Assembly (NCBI GenBank): GCA_036677445.1
Contig: JAVBWI010000025.1
Location: forward strand, 1 to 64,000
From: JAVBWI01 sp036677445
GTDB taxonomy: Bacteria > Bacillota > Clostridia > Christensenellales > CAG-138
Length of the DNA: 64,000 nucleotides
Reading direction: 5' to 3'
The notes below the pieces were generated by a model, which was given only the letters and a program-made list of their open reading frames with translations, was not told the origin of the DNA and made no database searches. The position numbers were made by a program, and so were the translations under genes. This document shows, piece after piece, positions 42,020-50,866 of this stretch. Each line of letters starts with the position of its first letter. The stretch's first letter is position 1.

Positions 42020-42826
42020 ATGACCATGCGTATGTGGAAACTGTTACTCTGCTGCATACTCGGCCTGCTGCTGCTTAGCGGCTGCGCGAAAACGCAAGCG
42101 CCGGATGATGCGCTGGATTTTGGCGCGCCCAAGCCATCCGCAGCGCCCGCGCAATCGTCGCCTTCAGAGGATCTTCCCGCTGCCGCGGCGGGCAAGGAGA
42201 ACGTCCCGTCCACATCGGTTCCGGCCACGGCGGGCGGTACCGGCGGGCTGAACATTACGGGCAGCGTTTCGTACGCCTTTGCCGGCATGCTTTACGGCGG
42301 CGTATCCTATACCAATGAAAGCGATGCGGCGATGCGGCTGAGCGAGGCCACTTTCACGTTCACATACCCAAACGGCACGCAGCAAAACACATTCGTACCC
42401 GTCGCGGCGGAAAACGACGTGGTGGCGCCGGGCGAGACCGCCTACTGCACGCTGTGGCTTCCCTATGACGATACGGCGGGGCGGCCGGATTCCGTCACGC
42501 TGCAGGCGCAGCTGAGCGGCGCGGCCGCGACGCTTGCGCCGCGGCCGCTTACTGTAGAGAATGCGCGGCTGATACAGAATTACCCCGGCTTCGCTACGCT
42601 CTCGGGGAGGCTTTCCAACCCCGGTACGGACGCCTGCGATTTGAACATGGTGTATGTCGGCTTCTATGATCAGAACGGCGCGCTGCTGGGCGTGTGGCAT
42701 TTTACAAGAAACGCCGTACTGCAGCCGGGTGACGGCGCGGCGTTTGTGGTGCACCTGCAGGCCTTGCCTATCGAAGGACTTTGTGAGAATACCGCCGAGA
42801 TGCGCTTTCACGCATTTGGCATATAG
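42020..42826 (+). CDS. Lipoprotein with FxLYD-like beta-sandwich domain
   Basis: This 268-residue protein has a lipoprotein signal peptide ending in LLLSGC (C24 region), a low-complexity linker rich in Ala/Pro/Ser to about residue 75, and a beta-sandwich domain after it (GGVSYTNESDAAMRLSEATFTFTYPNG..., then LWHFTRNAVLQPGDGAAFVVHL). The domain resembles FxLYD-type modules of unknown function found in extracellular lipoproteins. It may sense or bind something at the membrane surface, but no function can be stated. GGAAGG precedes the ATG. Confidence 0.75.
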   Translation: MTMRMWKLLLCCILGLLLLSGCAKTQAPDDALDFGAPKPSAAPAQSSPSEDLPAAAAGKENVPSTSVPATAGGTGGLNITGSVSYAFAGMLYGGVSYTNESDAAMRLSEATFTFTYPNGTQQNTFVPVAAENDVVAPGETAYCTLWLPYDDTAGRPDSVTLQAQLSGAAATLAPRPLTVENARLIQNYPGFATLSGRLSNPGTDACDLNMVYVGFYDQNGALLGVWHFTRNAVLQPGDGAAFVVHLQALPIEGLCENTAEMRFHAFGI

Positions 42827-42885
42827 CCTGCATTCGCGTTTTCTTTCCGCGGCGTCAGGCATACTTATTATGGGGGATATGCGAT

Positions 42886-43539
42886 GTGATCATTATCGGG
42901 ATCTGCGGCATGAGCGGTAGCGGAAAAAGCACGCTTGCGAAGCGGATACAGGAATCTCTTTCCTGCGCAAGCCAAATCATCGGACAGGATTGTTATTACC
43001 GCGACCACCCGCACCTCTCGTTTGAGGAGCGTATGCGCATCAATTACGACGAACCGGATATTTTCGACCACGACGCGCTCTACGAGGACGTATGCGTGCT
43101 TGCCGCGGGGCGGCCTATCACCACAAAGGGCTATGATTATGCACAGCACCGCCGCGCGGATAAGGGTACGCTGATACAGCCGCCGGATGTGCTGCTGCTC
43201 GAAGGCATCCATATGTTTCGGGACACACGGCTGTGCGCGCTGATGTCGCTCAAGGTTTACATGCATGTGGATGTGGACGTTTGCCTGCTTCGGCGCATAC
43301 GCCGCGATATCCGCGAGCGCGGGCGGGATATAGACAACATCCGCGAGCAATACCTTACCACCGTAAAGCCCATGAACGAACAATATATCATGAAATATAT
43401 ACAGGACGCCGATTTTGCCGTGATGCGCGGCGGTAAAAATGTTCTGGCGATCGACGCCATCAGCGCGTATCTGACCGCAAAGCTCTTAGCCGAGCGGTTC
43501 GATAAGGATACCGCCGCCCCTGTGCTCTGCGCCGACTGA
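42886..43539 (+). CDS. udk: Uridine kinase-like P-loop kinase
   Basis: This 217-residue kinase has Walker A GMSGSGKST, then IIGQDCYYRDHPHLSFEERMRINYDEPDIFDHDAL, the uridine-kinase pattern, then LLLEGIHMF (Walker B-like) and RRIRRDIRERGRD (arginine lid). It probably phosphorylates uridine or cytidine, although related enzymes act on other nucleosides. The start codon is GTG at 42886 within a GGGGG-rich context. It overlaps nothing and is followed 11 bases later by a transporter gene. Confidence 0.85.
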   Translation: MIIIGICGMSGSGKSTLAKRIQESLSCASQIIGQDCYYRDHPHLSFEERMRINYDEPDIFDHDALYEDVCVLAAGRPITTKGYDYAQHRRADKGTLIQPPDVLLLEGIHMFRDTRLCALMSLKVYMHVDVDVCLLRRIRRDIRERGRDIDNIREQYLTTVKPMNEQYIMKYIQDADFAVMRGGKNVLAIDAISAYLTAKLLAERFDKDTAAPVLCAD

Positions 43540-43550
43540 AAGGACTTTGA

Positions 43551-44717
43551 ATGGGAAAAGTGAACGCCCCGCAGCCCCGCTGGCCGCGGCTGCGAAAGTA
43601 CATACTCCTCATCACATACGCAATACTGCTCTTCCTGCTGATCTACCGCATCGAAGCCGTGTGGAAAGCGCTGAAGTGGTTTTTAGACGTGCTTTCTCCT
43701 TTGTTTCTGGGACTGGTGCTGGCGTTTATATTCCACATACCGATGGAATTCTACCAATACAAGGTGCTTCGCGCCTGGGAAAAGCATAGGAGCCGCGTAC
43801 TGCGCCGCATATGGCGGGGCGTAAGCATGCTGCTTGCCTACCTTACCGTGCTTGTGCTGCTTTTCGGTATAGGCGCGTTGATACTGCCGCGCATTGTGGA
43901 CAGCGTGACCACACTTGCCACCAACTTTTCCAATTATCTCAACCGCTTTCAGGTATGGGCGGACGGCATGCTGTCCTCCCTTGCCGTCAATCCCGACGTG
44001 AGCGATACCGTATCGGGCCTTTGGCAGCAAGGCATAGGGCTGCTGCAGGAGTTTTTGGGTTCGTTGGTCAGCGGCGCGGTCGATTTTACGGTGGGGCTGA
44101 CCACAGGCGTGTTCAATTTCCTGCTTTCTCTGATGCTTTCCGGCTTCATGCTGTATAACCGCGAAAAACTGTTTTCGCAGTTCCGGCGTATTTCCACTGT
44201 GCTCCTGGGCACAAAGCGGACGCGGCGCATCGGCGAAATTCTGCATGTGGCAAACCACTTGTTCGGCCGGTTTGTCATAGGCCAGACCACCGAAGCGCTG
44301 ATACTCGGCTTGCTTTGTTTTTTGGGCATGCGGCTGTTCAATATGCCGTATGCGCTGCTCATCAGCAGCATCATTGCGGTAACGGCGCTCGTCCCCATAC
44401 TCGGCGCCATCATCGGCACCGTTCCCTGCGCGGTGATATTGCTCGTGATCGATCCGGTGCAGGCGCTGTGGTTTGTCGTGTTCATTATCATACTGCAGCA
44501 AATAGAGAATAATTTCATATACCCCCGCGTGGTGGGCAACGCCATCGGCCTGCCGGGGCTTTGGGTGCTTTCGAGCATCGTGGTCGGCGGCGGGTTGTTT
44601 GGCGTCTGGGGCATGCTGCTGGGTACGCCCATTACGGCAATTTGCTACCGTTTGATTGGGCAGTGGGTGCGCGAGCGCGAGCATACGATAGGCCCCCCGG
44701 AAAAAAAGCCGGAATAA
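43551..44717 (+). CDS. AI-2E-family transporter (YdiK/YtvI-like)
   Basis: This 388-residue membrane protein has about eight membrane segments and the family pattern: a long N-terminal pair, a soluble middle part at about 120-200, and the C-terminal TALVPILGAIIGTVP and GLWVLSSIVVGGGLFGVWGMLLGTPI segments. Members export autoinducer-2 or act as Na+/H+ or other exporters; the substrate here is unknown. GAAAGG precedes the ATG. It follows the kinase gene by 11 bases. Confidence 0.9.
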   Translation: MGKVNAPQPRWPRLRKYILLITYAILLFLLIYRIEAVWKALKWFLDVLSPLFLGLVLAFIFHIPMEFYQYKVLRAWEKHRSRVLRRIWRGVSMLLAYLTVLVLLFGIGALILPRIVDSVTTLATNFSNYLNRFQVWADGMLSSLAVNPDVSDTVSGLWQQGIGLLQEFLGSLVSGAVDFTVGLTTGVFNFLLSLMLSGFMLYNREKLFSQFRRISTVLLGTKRTRRIGEILHVANHLFGRFVIGQTTEALILGLLCFLGMRLFNMPYALLISSIIAVTALVPILGAIIGTVPCAVILLVIDPVQALWFVVFIIILQQIENNFIYPRVVGNAIGLPGLWVLSSIVVGGGLFGVWGMLLGTPITAICYRLIGQWVREREHTIGPPEKKPE

Positions 44718-45013
44718 AGGAAATGCCAACCCGCTCCTTTGGTGTGGGGAAAAAGCATAGGAAACCCACCTGCAAAGCCCGCAGGATTTTCAGCAGCAAG
44801 AACATTTTATGAATTTTCTTGCCGACGATTTGCATGCACGGCGCTTTGTGATACACTAAGGAAGGTCAATTTTGCCAAACCGGCGCAAGACACCGCCGTC
44901 GGCCCTGCAAATACCGGCCAAGCCTTAGGAAAACAAAAACCTGCGGCGTCAGGCGCGTTTATCGCCTGTGCCGCGGCTGCTTTAAACCATGCGGCCAAGA
45001 AAGGAGTTCCCTC
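44718..45013. other. Intergenic region with a probable promoter for the CotH operon
   Basis: No gene is seen. TTGCAT (44830-44835) lies 16 bases before TACACT (44852-44857), a fair sigma-A-like pair pointing right. The gene downstream begins with TTG at 45014, eight bases after AAAGGAG. Confidence 0.5.
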
Positions 45014-48000
45014 TTGCGGGTAAGTCGGGTGCTGTTGATTTTACTCGTAGCCTTGTTGTGCGCGGCAGGGCTTTATCTGGTGTTCACCCTGCACGACGGC
45101 GCCGCGGGTACCGGTACGGCAGGCGCGAAACAGATTCGCATCAACGAGATCATGACCTCCAATAAAGGTACCGTGCCGGATGAAAACGGCAATTACCCCG
45201 ACTGGGTGGAACTGTATAACGGCTCCGATTCCGCGGTCAATATTTCAGGCTACGGTCTTTCCGACGACAAGCTTGCCGCCGCAAAATGGGTATTCCCCGC
45301 CGGTACGACAATACCCGCAAAGGGATACATCGTGGTATTCTGCTCCGGCGAAGCGAAAGCGGGTACGCTTCACGCTTCCTTCAAGCTTTCCGCAACGGAC
45401 GATCTGATTTTAAGCAACGCCACGGGACACGCCATCGACAGCCTTGCTCTGACTTCCGTGACCGCCAACGCCACGCTTGGCCGCGATGAAGCAACCGGTG
45501 AATGGAAAGAGATGCTCTCCCCCTCCCCCGGCTTCCCCAACACGGAAGAGGGCGCGGCGCAGTTCCGTTCCACCCTGCAGCAAAACGCGCAGGACAACGG
45601 CGTGCGCATCAACGAATTCATGGCCAGCAACGCCACAACCCTGCCCGGGCCGGATGGCGATTACCCGGATTGGATCGAGCTGTATAATACGACAAACGCA
45701 GATGTCGATCTCTCGGGCTGCGGTCTTTCGGATGACGCCGGCCAGCCCATGAAATGGTTTTTCCCCGACGGCACGATCATCCCCGCAAAGGGCGTGCTGC
45801 TCGTATACTGTTCCGGCCGCGAAGGGTTGATCGACGGCGCGCTAAACGCGCCTTTCGGCCTTCGCTCCTATGCGGAGGATGTCGTGCTCGCGGATAAAAA
45901 CGGCGGCGTCATCGACAGTTATTCATATACGCAGCAGCAGGCCGACCAGTCCATGGCGCGCGTGCCGGACGGGTCGGGCGAGTGGGAAATGACGGCGCAG
46001 CCCACGCCGGGGTTCCCGAACACCGATGAAGGGTTTGCCGCCTTTGCCAGCACCAGCGCCCTGCCAACGGGCGCTGTAATGCTTTCGGAGGTATTGGGCA
46101 ACAATGCGGCTTCCTATACCTATAACGGCGCTTCTCCGGATTGGATCGAGCTGTATAACCGTTCAAACGAGGCCGTAAACCTTGCCGGCTATGCCCTTTC
46201 GGACAACCCTAAAAACCCCGCCCTATGGGTGTTCCCGGATGTTACGATCGGGGCTGGCGAATACATGGTCGTTGCCGCTTCCGGCCTTGATGTGCGGGAC
46301 ACGCAAAAAAAAACGCTTGAGACCAACTTTTCCCTCTCCGCCGACGGAGAGGTCGTGCTGTTGTTTTCCCCCACAGGAGAGCTTTTGGACAAGCTGCAGC
46401 TCCCCTCCGCCGGTGTGGACGTAAGCTTCGGGCGCACGGACGGCGCGCTTCGGTATTATGATGACCCCACGCCCGGCGCGGCAAACGGACCCGGCGCGGC
46501 AGGCGTGACCGTACAGCCGCAGTTTTCCGTGCTGCCCGGTATCTATACTTCGGCCATCGAACTGGAGCTAACCGCCGATGCGAGCGCTAAAATCTATTAC
46601 ACTACGAACTGCACGGAACCCACATCCGCCTCCACGCCGTATACGGGGCCTATCCACATAGAGAAAAACACCGTTGTGCGCGCGGTGGCGCTGCGCGAAG
46701 GTTTTTTGCCGGGCATGAGCAGTACGGGGACATACCTGTTTACCTCCGACGGCGTGAACCATGCGCTGCCCGTCGCCACACTGGTGACCGACCCGGACAA
46801 CCTCTGGGATTCGAAGACGGGAATTTATGCCTTCGGCGAAAATTATGACCCGGATCTGCCCTACGGCGATTCGCTTTTGACCGCCAACTTCTATCAGGGC
46901 CGCGGCATACAGGGCGAGGAAGTGCAGACCGCCTGGGAACGGCCCGCCAGCTTCGCGGTATTCGGCGACGAAAGCAATACACAGGAATTTTCGCAGAATA
47001 TCTCCATCCGTATCGCCGGTGCCTATGGCCGCGGGCGGGCGCAGAAGGGGTTCAATATCATCGCGCGCTCGGAATACGGCGACAGCCGTATGGCTTACGC
47101 TTTCTTTGACAACCGGCCGTATACGGAGTATAAGTCCCTGGTGCTGCGCGCGGGCGCGCAGGACCAGAACCGCGGCAAAATACGCGACGAACTGGCCACA
47201 GGCCTCTTGGAGGGCACGGACGTGCGGTTCTTCTACCAGGCCTACAAGCCTTACGTGCTCTACCTCAACGGGGAGTACTGGGGCGTGTACTTCCTCAAGG
47301 AAAAGCGCAGCCGTTTCTTTGTCGCCCAGCATGAAGGAACCGAAAATACGGAAGACATGGACCTGCTCAAATCGAGTTCGCTAATCTCGCATGGCAGTAA
47401 CGCGGAGTGGAAGGAACTGATGAACTACGTCAAAACCCACGACCTTTCCAATGCGGAAAATTACCGCTACGTGGAGGAGCGTTTAGACACGGGCAGTTTT
47501 ATGGATTATATGATCTGCGAACTGTATGTGGGCAACTCGGACTACGGCAATATCCAGTATTACAAGCTGCCCGGCGGCAAGTGGAAATGGGTGTACTATG
47601 ATTTCTGCTGGGGCTGGAGCAACGTAAACCACCAAACCGTAACGCTCAGGCGCGGCGCGACGCCCGCGGCCTCGGACCTGTTCAACGCAATGCTCCAAAA
47701 CAGCGCGTGGCGCGACGCGTTCTGCCGCCGCTTTGCGCAGCTGATGGAAACGGTGTACGCGCCCGACCGGGTCAACGCGCTGATAGACGAGCTGTACGCC
47801 GCAGTCGAGCCGGAAATCCGGCGCGAACGCGAGAAGTTCAACGGCCCGACGTTCATGGGCATGGCGCAGAAGGATGAAGTGCGCGGCAGTTACGATTCCT
47901 TCCTGAGCAACATCGAAGCCATCCGCAAGTTTGCACAGGAGCGTCCCGCCGTAATTAAAGCGCAGTTAAAGAGCGAACTGGGCCTCTCCGATTCGTACAT

Positions 48001-48019
48001 GCAGGAGGTGTTCGGATGA
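45014..48019 (+). CDS. CotH-kinase-family protein with three lamin-tail domains
   Basis: This 1001-residue secreted or membrane-anchored protein starts at TTG (AAAGGAG eight bases upstream). After a signal/anchor at about residues 5-27, three lamin-tail domains repeat the pattern IRINEIM...DWVELYN at about 42-190, 195-345 and 350-495. A chitobiase-like beta-sandwich at about 500-580 follows, then a CotH-kinase domain at about 590-960 with LYLNGEYWGVYFLKEK and WKWVYYDFCWGWSN. CotH proteins are atypical protein kinases found in spore-coat and surface proteins. It overlaps the next gene by four bases, which makes one unit with a polyphosphate-polymerase-like protein and a DUF4956 membrane protein. 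Confidence 0.92.
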   Translation: MRVSRVLLILLVALLCAAGLYLVFTLHDGAAGTGTAGAKQIRINEIMTSNKGTVPDENGNYPDWVELYNGSDSAVNISGYGLSDDKLAAAKWVFPAGTTIPAKGYIVVFCSGEAKAGTLHASFKLSATDDLILSNATGHAIDSLALTSVTANATLGRDEATGEWKEMLSPSPGFPNTEEGAAQFRSTLQQNAQDNGVRINEFMASNATTLPGPDGDYPDWIELYNTTNADVDLSGCGLSDDAGQPMKWFFPDGTIIPAKGVLLVYCSGREGLIDGALNAPFGLRSYAEDVVLADKNGGVIDSYSYTQQQADQSMARVPDGSGEWEMTAQPTPGFPNTDEGFAAFASTSALPTGAVMLSEVLGNNAASYTYNGASPDWIELYNRSNEAVNLAGYALSDNPKNPALWVFPDVTIGAGEYMVVAASGLDVRDTQKKTLETNFSLSADGEVVLLFSPTGELLDKLQLPSAGVDVSFGRTDGALRYYDDPTPGAANGPGAAGVTVQPQFSVLPGIYTSAIELELTADASAKIYYTTNCTEPTSASTPYTGPIHIEKNTVVRAVALREGFLPGMSSTGTYLFTSDGVNHALPVATLVTDPDNLWDSKTGIYAFGENYDPDLPYGDSLLTANFYQGRGIQGEEVQTAWERPASFAVFGDESNTQEFSQNISIRIAGAYGRGRAQKGFNIIARSEYGDSRMAYAFFDNRPYTEYKSLVLRAGAQDQNRGKIRDELATGLLEGTDVRFFYQAYKPYVLYLNGEYWGVYFLKEKRSRFFVAQHEGTENTEDMDLLKSSSLISHGSNAEWKELMNYVKTHDLSNAENYRYVEERLDTGSFMDYMICELYVGNSDYGNIQYYKLPGGKWKWVYYDFCWGWSNVNHQTVTLRRGATPAASDLFNAMLQNSAWRDAFCRRFAQLMETVYAPDRVNALIDELYAAVEPEIRREREKFNGPTFMGMAQKDEVRGSYDSFLSNIEAIRKFAQERPAVIKAQLKSELGLSDSYMQEVFG

Positions 48020-48705
48020 GCGCAAAATCCTTCCGGCACGAATTGAAGTTCTATATCAGCCGTGTGGAATACGAGCTGCTATCGCGCCGGCTGTCGCTGA
48101 CAATGGACCGCGACCGTTACGCGCAAAAAACCGGGAAATACTTTATCCGAAGCCTCTACTTTGACGATTACCAGAACAGCGCGCTTTGCGAAAAGCTCGA
48201 AGGTACGGACAGCCGCAACAAATACCGTATCCGCATCTATAACATGAAGGATACAGCCATCAAGCTCGAGCGCAAGCACAAGGAAGGGCCGTATATCCTT
48301 AAAAGCTCGCTTTCGCTCACACGCCAGGAGTGCGACGCGCTGCTCTGCGGGGACTACGGTTTTCTGCTGGAACGTAAGGAAAATTTCGCGCACGAGATGT
48401 ACGCGGCGTTCCGCACGCTTGCCCTCAAGCCCTGCGTGCTGGTAGACTATTGGCGCGAGGCTTACGTATTCCCCATGGAGGATGTGCGTGTGACGTTTGA
48501 CCGCGATATCCGTACGGCATACCGCGCCACGGCGCTTTTCGACGCGCACCTGCCCACTTACCCTGTCGTGGACGGTTACGATATGGTATTGGAAATCAAG
48601 TTTAACCGATACCTGCCCGGTTATATCCGCACGCTTTTGCAGCCGGTACAAAACGCGCAGCGCAGCGCCGTGAGCAAATACTGCCTGTGCAGGAAATACG
48701 AATAG
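48016..48705 (+). CDS. VTC-domain protein (polyphosphate polymerase-like)
   Basis: This 229-residue protein is a triphosphate-tunnel VTC domain. Motifs across the length are FRHELKFYIS (residues 6-15), SLYFDDY near 50, NKYRIRIYN near 70, AIKLERKHKEG near 84, VDYWREAYV and VLEIKFNRYLPGYI. In yeast Vtc4 this domain makes polyphosphate from ATP in the tunnel. It has no membrane segment, so it would depend on the adjacent membrane protein. It overlaps the CotH gene by four bases and lies 12 bases before the DUF4956 gene. Confidence 0.9.
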   Translation: MSAKSFRHELKFYISRVEYELLSRRLSLTMDRDRYAQKTGKYFIRSLYFDDYQNSALCEKLEGTDSRNKYRIRIYNMKDTAIKLERKHKEGPYILKSSLSLTRQECDALLCGDYGFLLERKENFAHEMYAAFRTLALKPCVLVDYWREAYVFPMEDVRVTFDRDIRTAYRATALFDAHLPTYPVVDGYDMVLEIKFNRYLPGYIRTLLQPVQNAQRSAVSKYCLCRKYE

Positions 48706-48717
48706 GAGGAACACCCC

Positions 48718-49389
48718 ATGACCGACCCCATTGCGGAGGCTTTCAATATCTCCGATCTGTTCAGCAGCCCGCTCTCCCCGCTTCAGATCATTGTGACGCT
48801 GGGCGTGGCGCTGCTCTTAGGCGGCTTCATATTCTTTGTTTACAAGAAAACGTTCGGCGGCGTGCTGTATTCGCGCACGTTCAACCTGAGCCTGATACTC
48901 CTGACCATGGTGACCTCGCTTGTGCTGATACTCATCAACAACAACCTCACCATGAGTCTTGGTATGGTCGGCGCGCTGTCTATCATCCGTTTCCGCACGG
49001 CGGTCAAGGATCCCATCGACACCACGTTCATGTTCTGGGCGGTGGGCGAAGGCATGGCGCTGGGCGCGCAGTTCTTCGACGTGGCCTTTATAGGCGCCGC
49101 GGTGATCGGCCTGGTGATGGTGCTGCTGACCGCATTCAAGCTGCGCGTGAGTATGCCGTACCTTTTAATACTGCATTACCACGAGGGCGCGGGCGCGGCC
49201 GTAAAGGGCCTCATCAAACAGTTGCCGCGTACGCGCGTACGCAGCAGGACCGTACAGCGCGAAGGCGTCGAGCTTACCCTGGAAGTACGCCTGCGCGACG
49301 AGGAAACCGCCGTAGTGGACAAGTTCCTGCGCATCGACGGCGTATTTGACGCCACCTTGATCGCGCATCAGGGGGATATGGTTTCATAG
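48718..49389 (+). CDS. DUF4956 membrane protein
   Basis: This 223-residue protein has about three to four membrane segments in residues 20-140, including SLGMVGALSIIRFRTAVKDPIDT at about 80-102, a conserved signature of DUF4956. A soluble C-terminal domain at about 145-220 resembles an ACT-like regulatory fold. It follows an AGGAGG site and directly follows the VTC-domain gene. DUF4956/VTC pairs recur in bacteria, and the membrane protein may thread or export the polyphosphate made by the VTC domain, which is an inference. Confidence 0.88.
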   Translation: MTDPIAEAFNISDLFSSPLSPLQIIVTLGVALLLGGFIFFVYKKTFGGVLYSRTFNLSLILLTMVTSLVLILINNNLTMSLGMVGALSIIRFRTAVKDPIDTTFMFWAVGEGMALGAQFFDVAFIGAAVIGLVMVLLTAFKLRVSMPYLLILHYHEGAGAAVKGLIKQLPRTRVRSRTVQREGVELTLEVRLRDEETAVVDKFLRIDGVFDATLIAHQGDMVS

Positions 49390-49390
49390 T

Positions 49391-49419
49391 CACAAAAATG
49401 GATTGCATCCATTTTTGTG
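49391..49419 (+). terminator. Hairpin after the DUF4956 gene
   Basis: CACAAAAATGGAT pairs perfectly with ATCCATTTTTGTG around TGC, starting two bases after the stop codon. It is a plausible terminator with its U-run inside the 3' arm. Confidence 0.65.
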
Positions 49420-49439
49420 AGGCCCCTGCGGCGGATATT

Positions 49440-49741
49440 CACATGGATGGACTATGTCCATCCATGTGTTTGCCTGTCAAAAAAGTGCTACAGCACTTTT
49501 TTGAGTTTGCAGGAACCGCCTGTACCTTTACGGGTGCGGCGACGGCCCGCAGGCCTAGTGTCCGAGGTGTCTTCCGCCGAGGACCGGCGGTTCCTGAGGG
49601 GAAAGCCTTGCGCCGCAAGGCTTTGCGCTCGCGCCGCACATGTCGCCACTCGCGAACGAAGCCTCCGGGGGCAGCGGCCCCCGAATCCCCCAGGGGTTCT
49701 TTGACAAGCTGTCGCATGGATGGACTATGTCCATCCATGCG
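49440..49741. repeat. Multi-hairpin intergenic repeat, copy B, with flanking hairpins
   Basis: The core 49475-49706 is bounded by TGTCAAA and TTTGACA. Inside, in the same order as copy A, are TCAAAAAAGTGC/GCACTTTTTTGA, CAGGAACCGCC (49510-49520) with GGCGGTTCCTG (49586-49596), AAAGCCTTGC/GCAAGGCTTT, a stem around the loop CCGCACATG, and a GCCTCCGGG...CCCCCGAATCCCC tail. The flanks are two near-identical hairpins, CACATGGATGGAC.../...GTG at 49440-49468 and CGCATGGATGGAC.../...GCG at 49713-49741. Copy B carries extra sequence (about 45 bases) inside the second hairpin relative to copy A. Confidence 0.88.
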
Positions 49742-49800
49742 TTTTTTCACGCGGCAGCGTGCTCGGAAGCCTTCGGCTTCTGTCGCACAAAGCCGCGCGT

Positions 49801-49892
49801 AAGGTGTAAGAATCGGCGCGCATGCGCCGATTCTTACACCTTATATGGCTTTATCATTGAGACCACGAGCGGGGCGCAAATCGCCCCGCTCG
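49801..49892. other. Two further perfect hairpins
   Basis: AAGGTGTAAGAATCGGCGC (49801-49819) pairs perfectly with 49824-49842 around GCAT. CGAGCGGGGCG (49866-49876) pairs with CGCCCCGCTCG (49882-49892) and is followed by TTATTT. The second could be a terminator of either flanking direction. Bases 49893-49975, up to the next gene, hold a further short AATTCCC/GGGAATT hairpin and no gene. Confidence 0.6.
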
Positions 49893-49975
49893 TTATTTAA
49901 AAGACTTCGAATTCGTTGAGTATTTCAAAGGAATTCCCTTCGGGAATTTCGACCTCCATTGTTCATTTTACATTT

Positions 49976-50866
49976 TCATTGTCCATTCGATTTCCCGGCT
50001 TTCACAAGCAGCGCCGCGGGGCGGATGCTGAATGTGACGGGCGTGCCGCTTACCACCTCGCCGTCCAGCTGCAGGCGGGATTCCGGTTCGCTCAGCACCG
50101 TGACCGCTGTAGTCTTAAAATACTGCACGATCGGCAAGCCGATATGCTTTCCTTTTATGAATTTTGCAAGTACGGAAAGCACCGTCAGCCGCGTGACATC
50201 CCGGATGACGCACACATCCAACAGCCCGTCCGACGGATCGGCCAAAGGCGCAACATGCATGCCGCCGCCAAAATGCGTGCCGTTGCATACGGCCACGAGC
50301 AGCGCGTTTTGCTCAAATGTTCCTTCGGGCGTGGTGATGCGCACATGCCGGAGCCTGAGCCCGATGAGCGCGCGAAACAGCCCCAGCAGGTAGGCCGTCA
50401 TTCCGCTGAAGCGCTTTTTATAGCGGTCGGTATTGATCAGCACGTCCACATCGAAGCCAAAACCGCCGACATTAAAAAACAGCTTGCCGTTGGCGATGGC
50501 GGCGTCCATAGGGCGGACGCTGCCGTTGAGCAAGATTTCCAGCGCTTCTGCGGGTTCCTGCGGGATATGCAGCGCCCGCACCATATCGTTGCCGGTACCG
50601 CAGGGCAGCACGCCCATAGGCACGCCGGAACCGATCATTTCCTGCGCGACCTCGCGCACGGTGCCGTCGCCGCCGACGGCCACGATGCATTCGTGCCCTT
50701 TTTGCAGCGCCGCGCGGGTGAGTTCATGCGCGTGCCCCGCATACTCCGAACGAGCAACAGAATACTCCACACCGCGTTCCCGCAGCAGCTGCTCCATCTG
50801 CGCAAAGGCTTTATTGGACGCGCCGCTGCCCGCAATGGGGTTAAATATAAAGTGCAGCTTTGACAA
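49976..50866 (-). CDS. Diacylglycerol-kinase-family lipid kinase (YegS/DagK-like)
   Basis: This 296-residue kinase has NPIAGSG near residue 9, the nucleotide-binding AVGGDGTVREVA near 65, LPCGTGNDMVRAL near 88 and GGMHVAPLADPSDGLLDV near 200 (catalytic aspartate region). It phosphorylates a lipid or isoprenoid alcohol; DagK and YegS types are both possible. The start codon is TTG at 50866, eight bases after AGGAGG. It is divergent from dapF. Confidence 0.9.
   Translation of the reverse strand: MSKLHFIFNPIAGSGASNKAFAQMEQLLRERGVEYSVARSEYAGHAHELTRAALQKGHECIVAVGGDGTVREVAQEMIGSGVPMGVLPCGTGNDMVRALHIPQEPAEALEILLNGSVRPMDAAIANGKLFFNVGGFGFDVDVLINTDRYKKRFSGMTAYLLGLFRALIGLRLRHVRITTPEGTFEQNALLVAVCNGTHFGGGMHVAPLADPSDGLLDVCVIRDVTRLTVLSVLAKFIKGKHIGLPIVQYFKTTAVTVLSEPESRLQLDGEVVSGTPVTFSIRPAALLVKAGKSNGQ

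Noticed and set aside
43683..44729. Minus-strand frame of 348 codons
   Set aside because: Antisense of the AI-2E-family transporter; composition rich in Gln/His with no family match.
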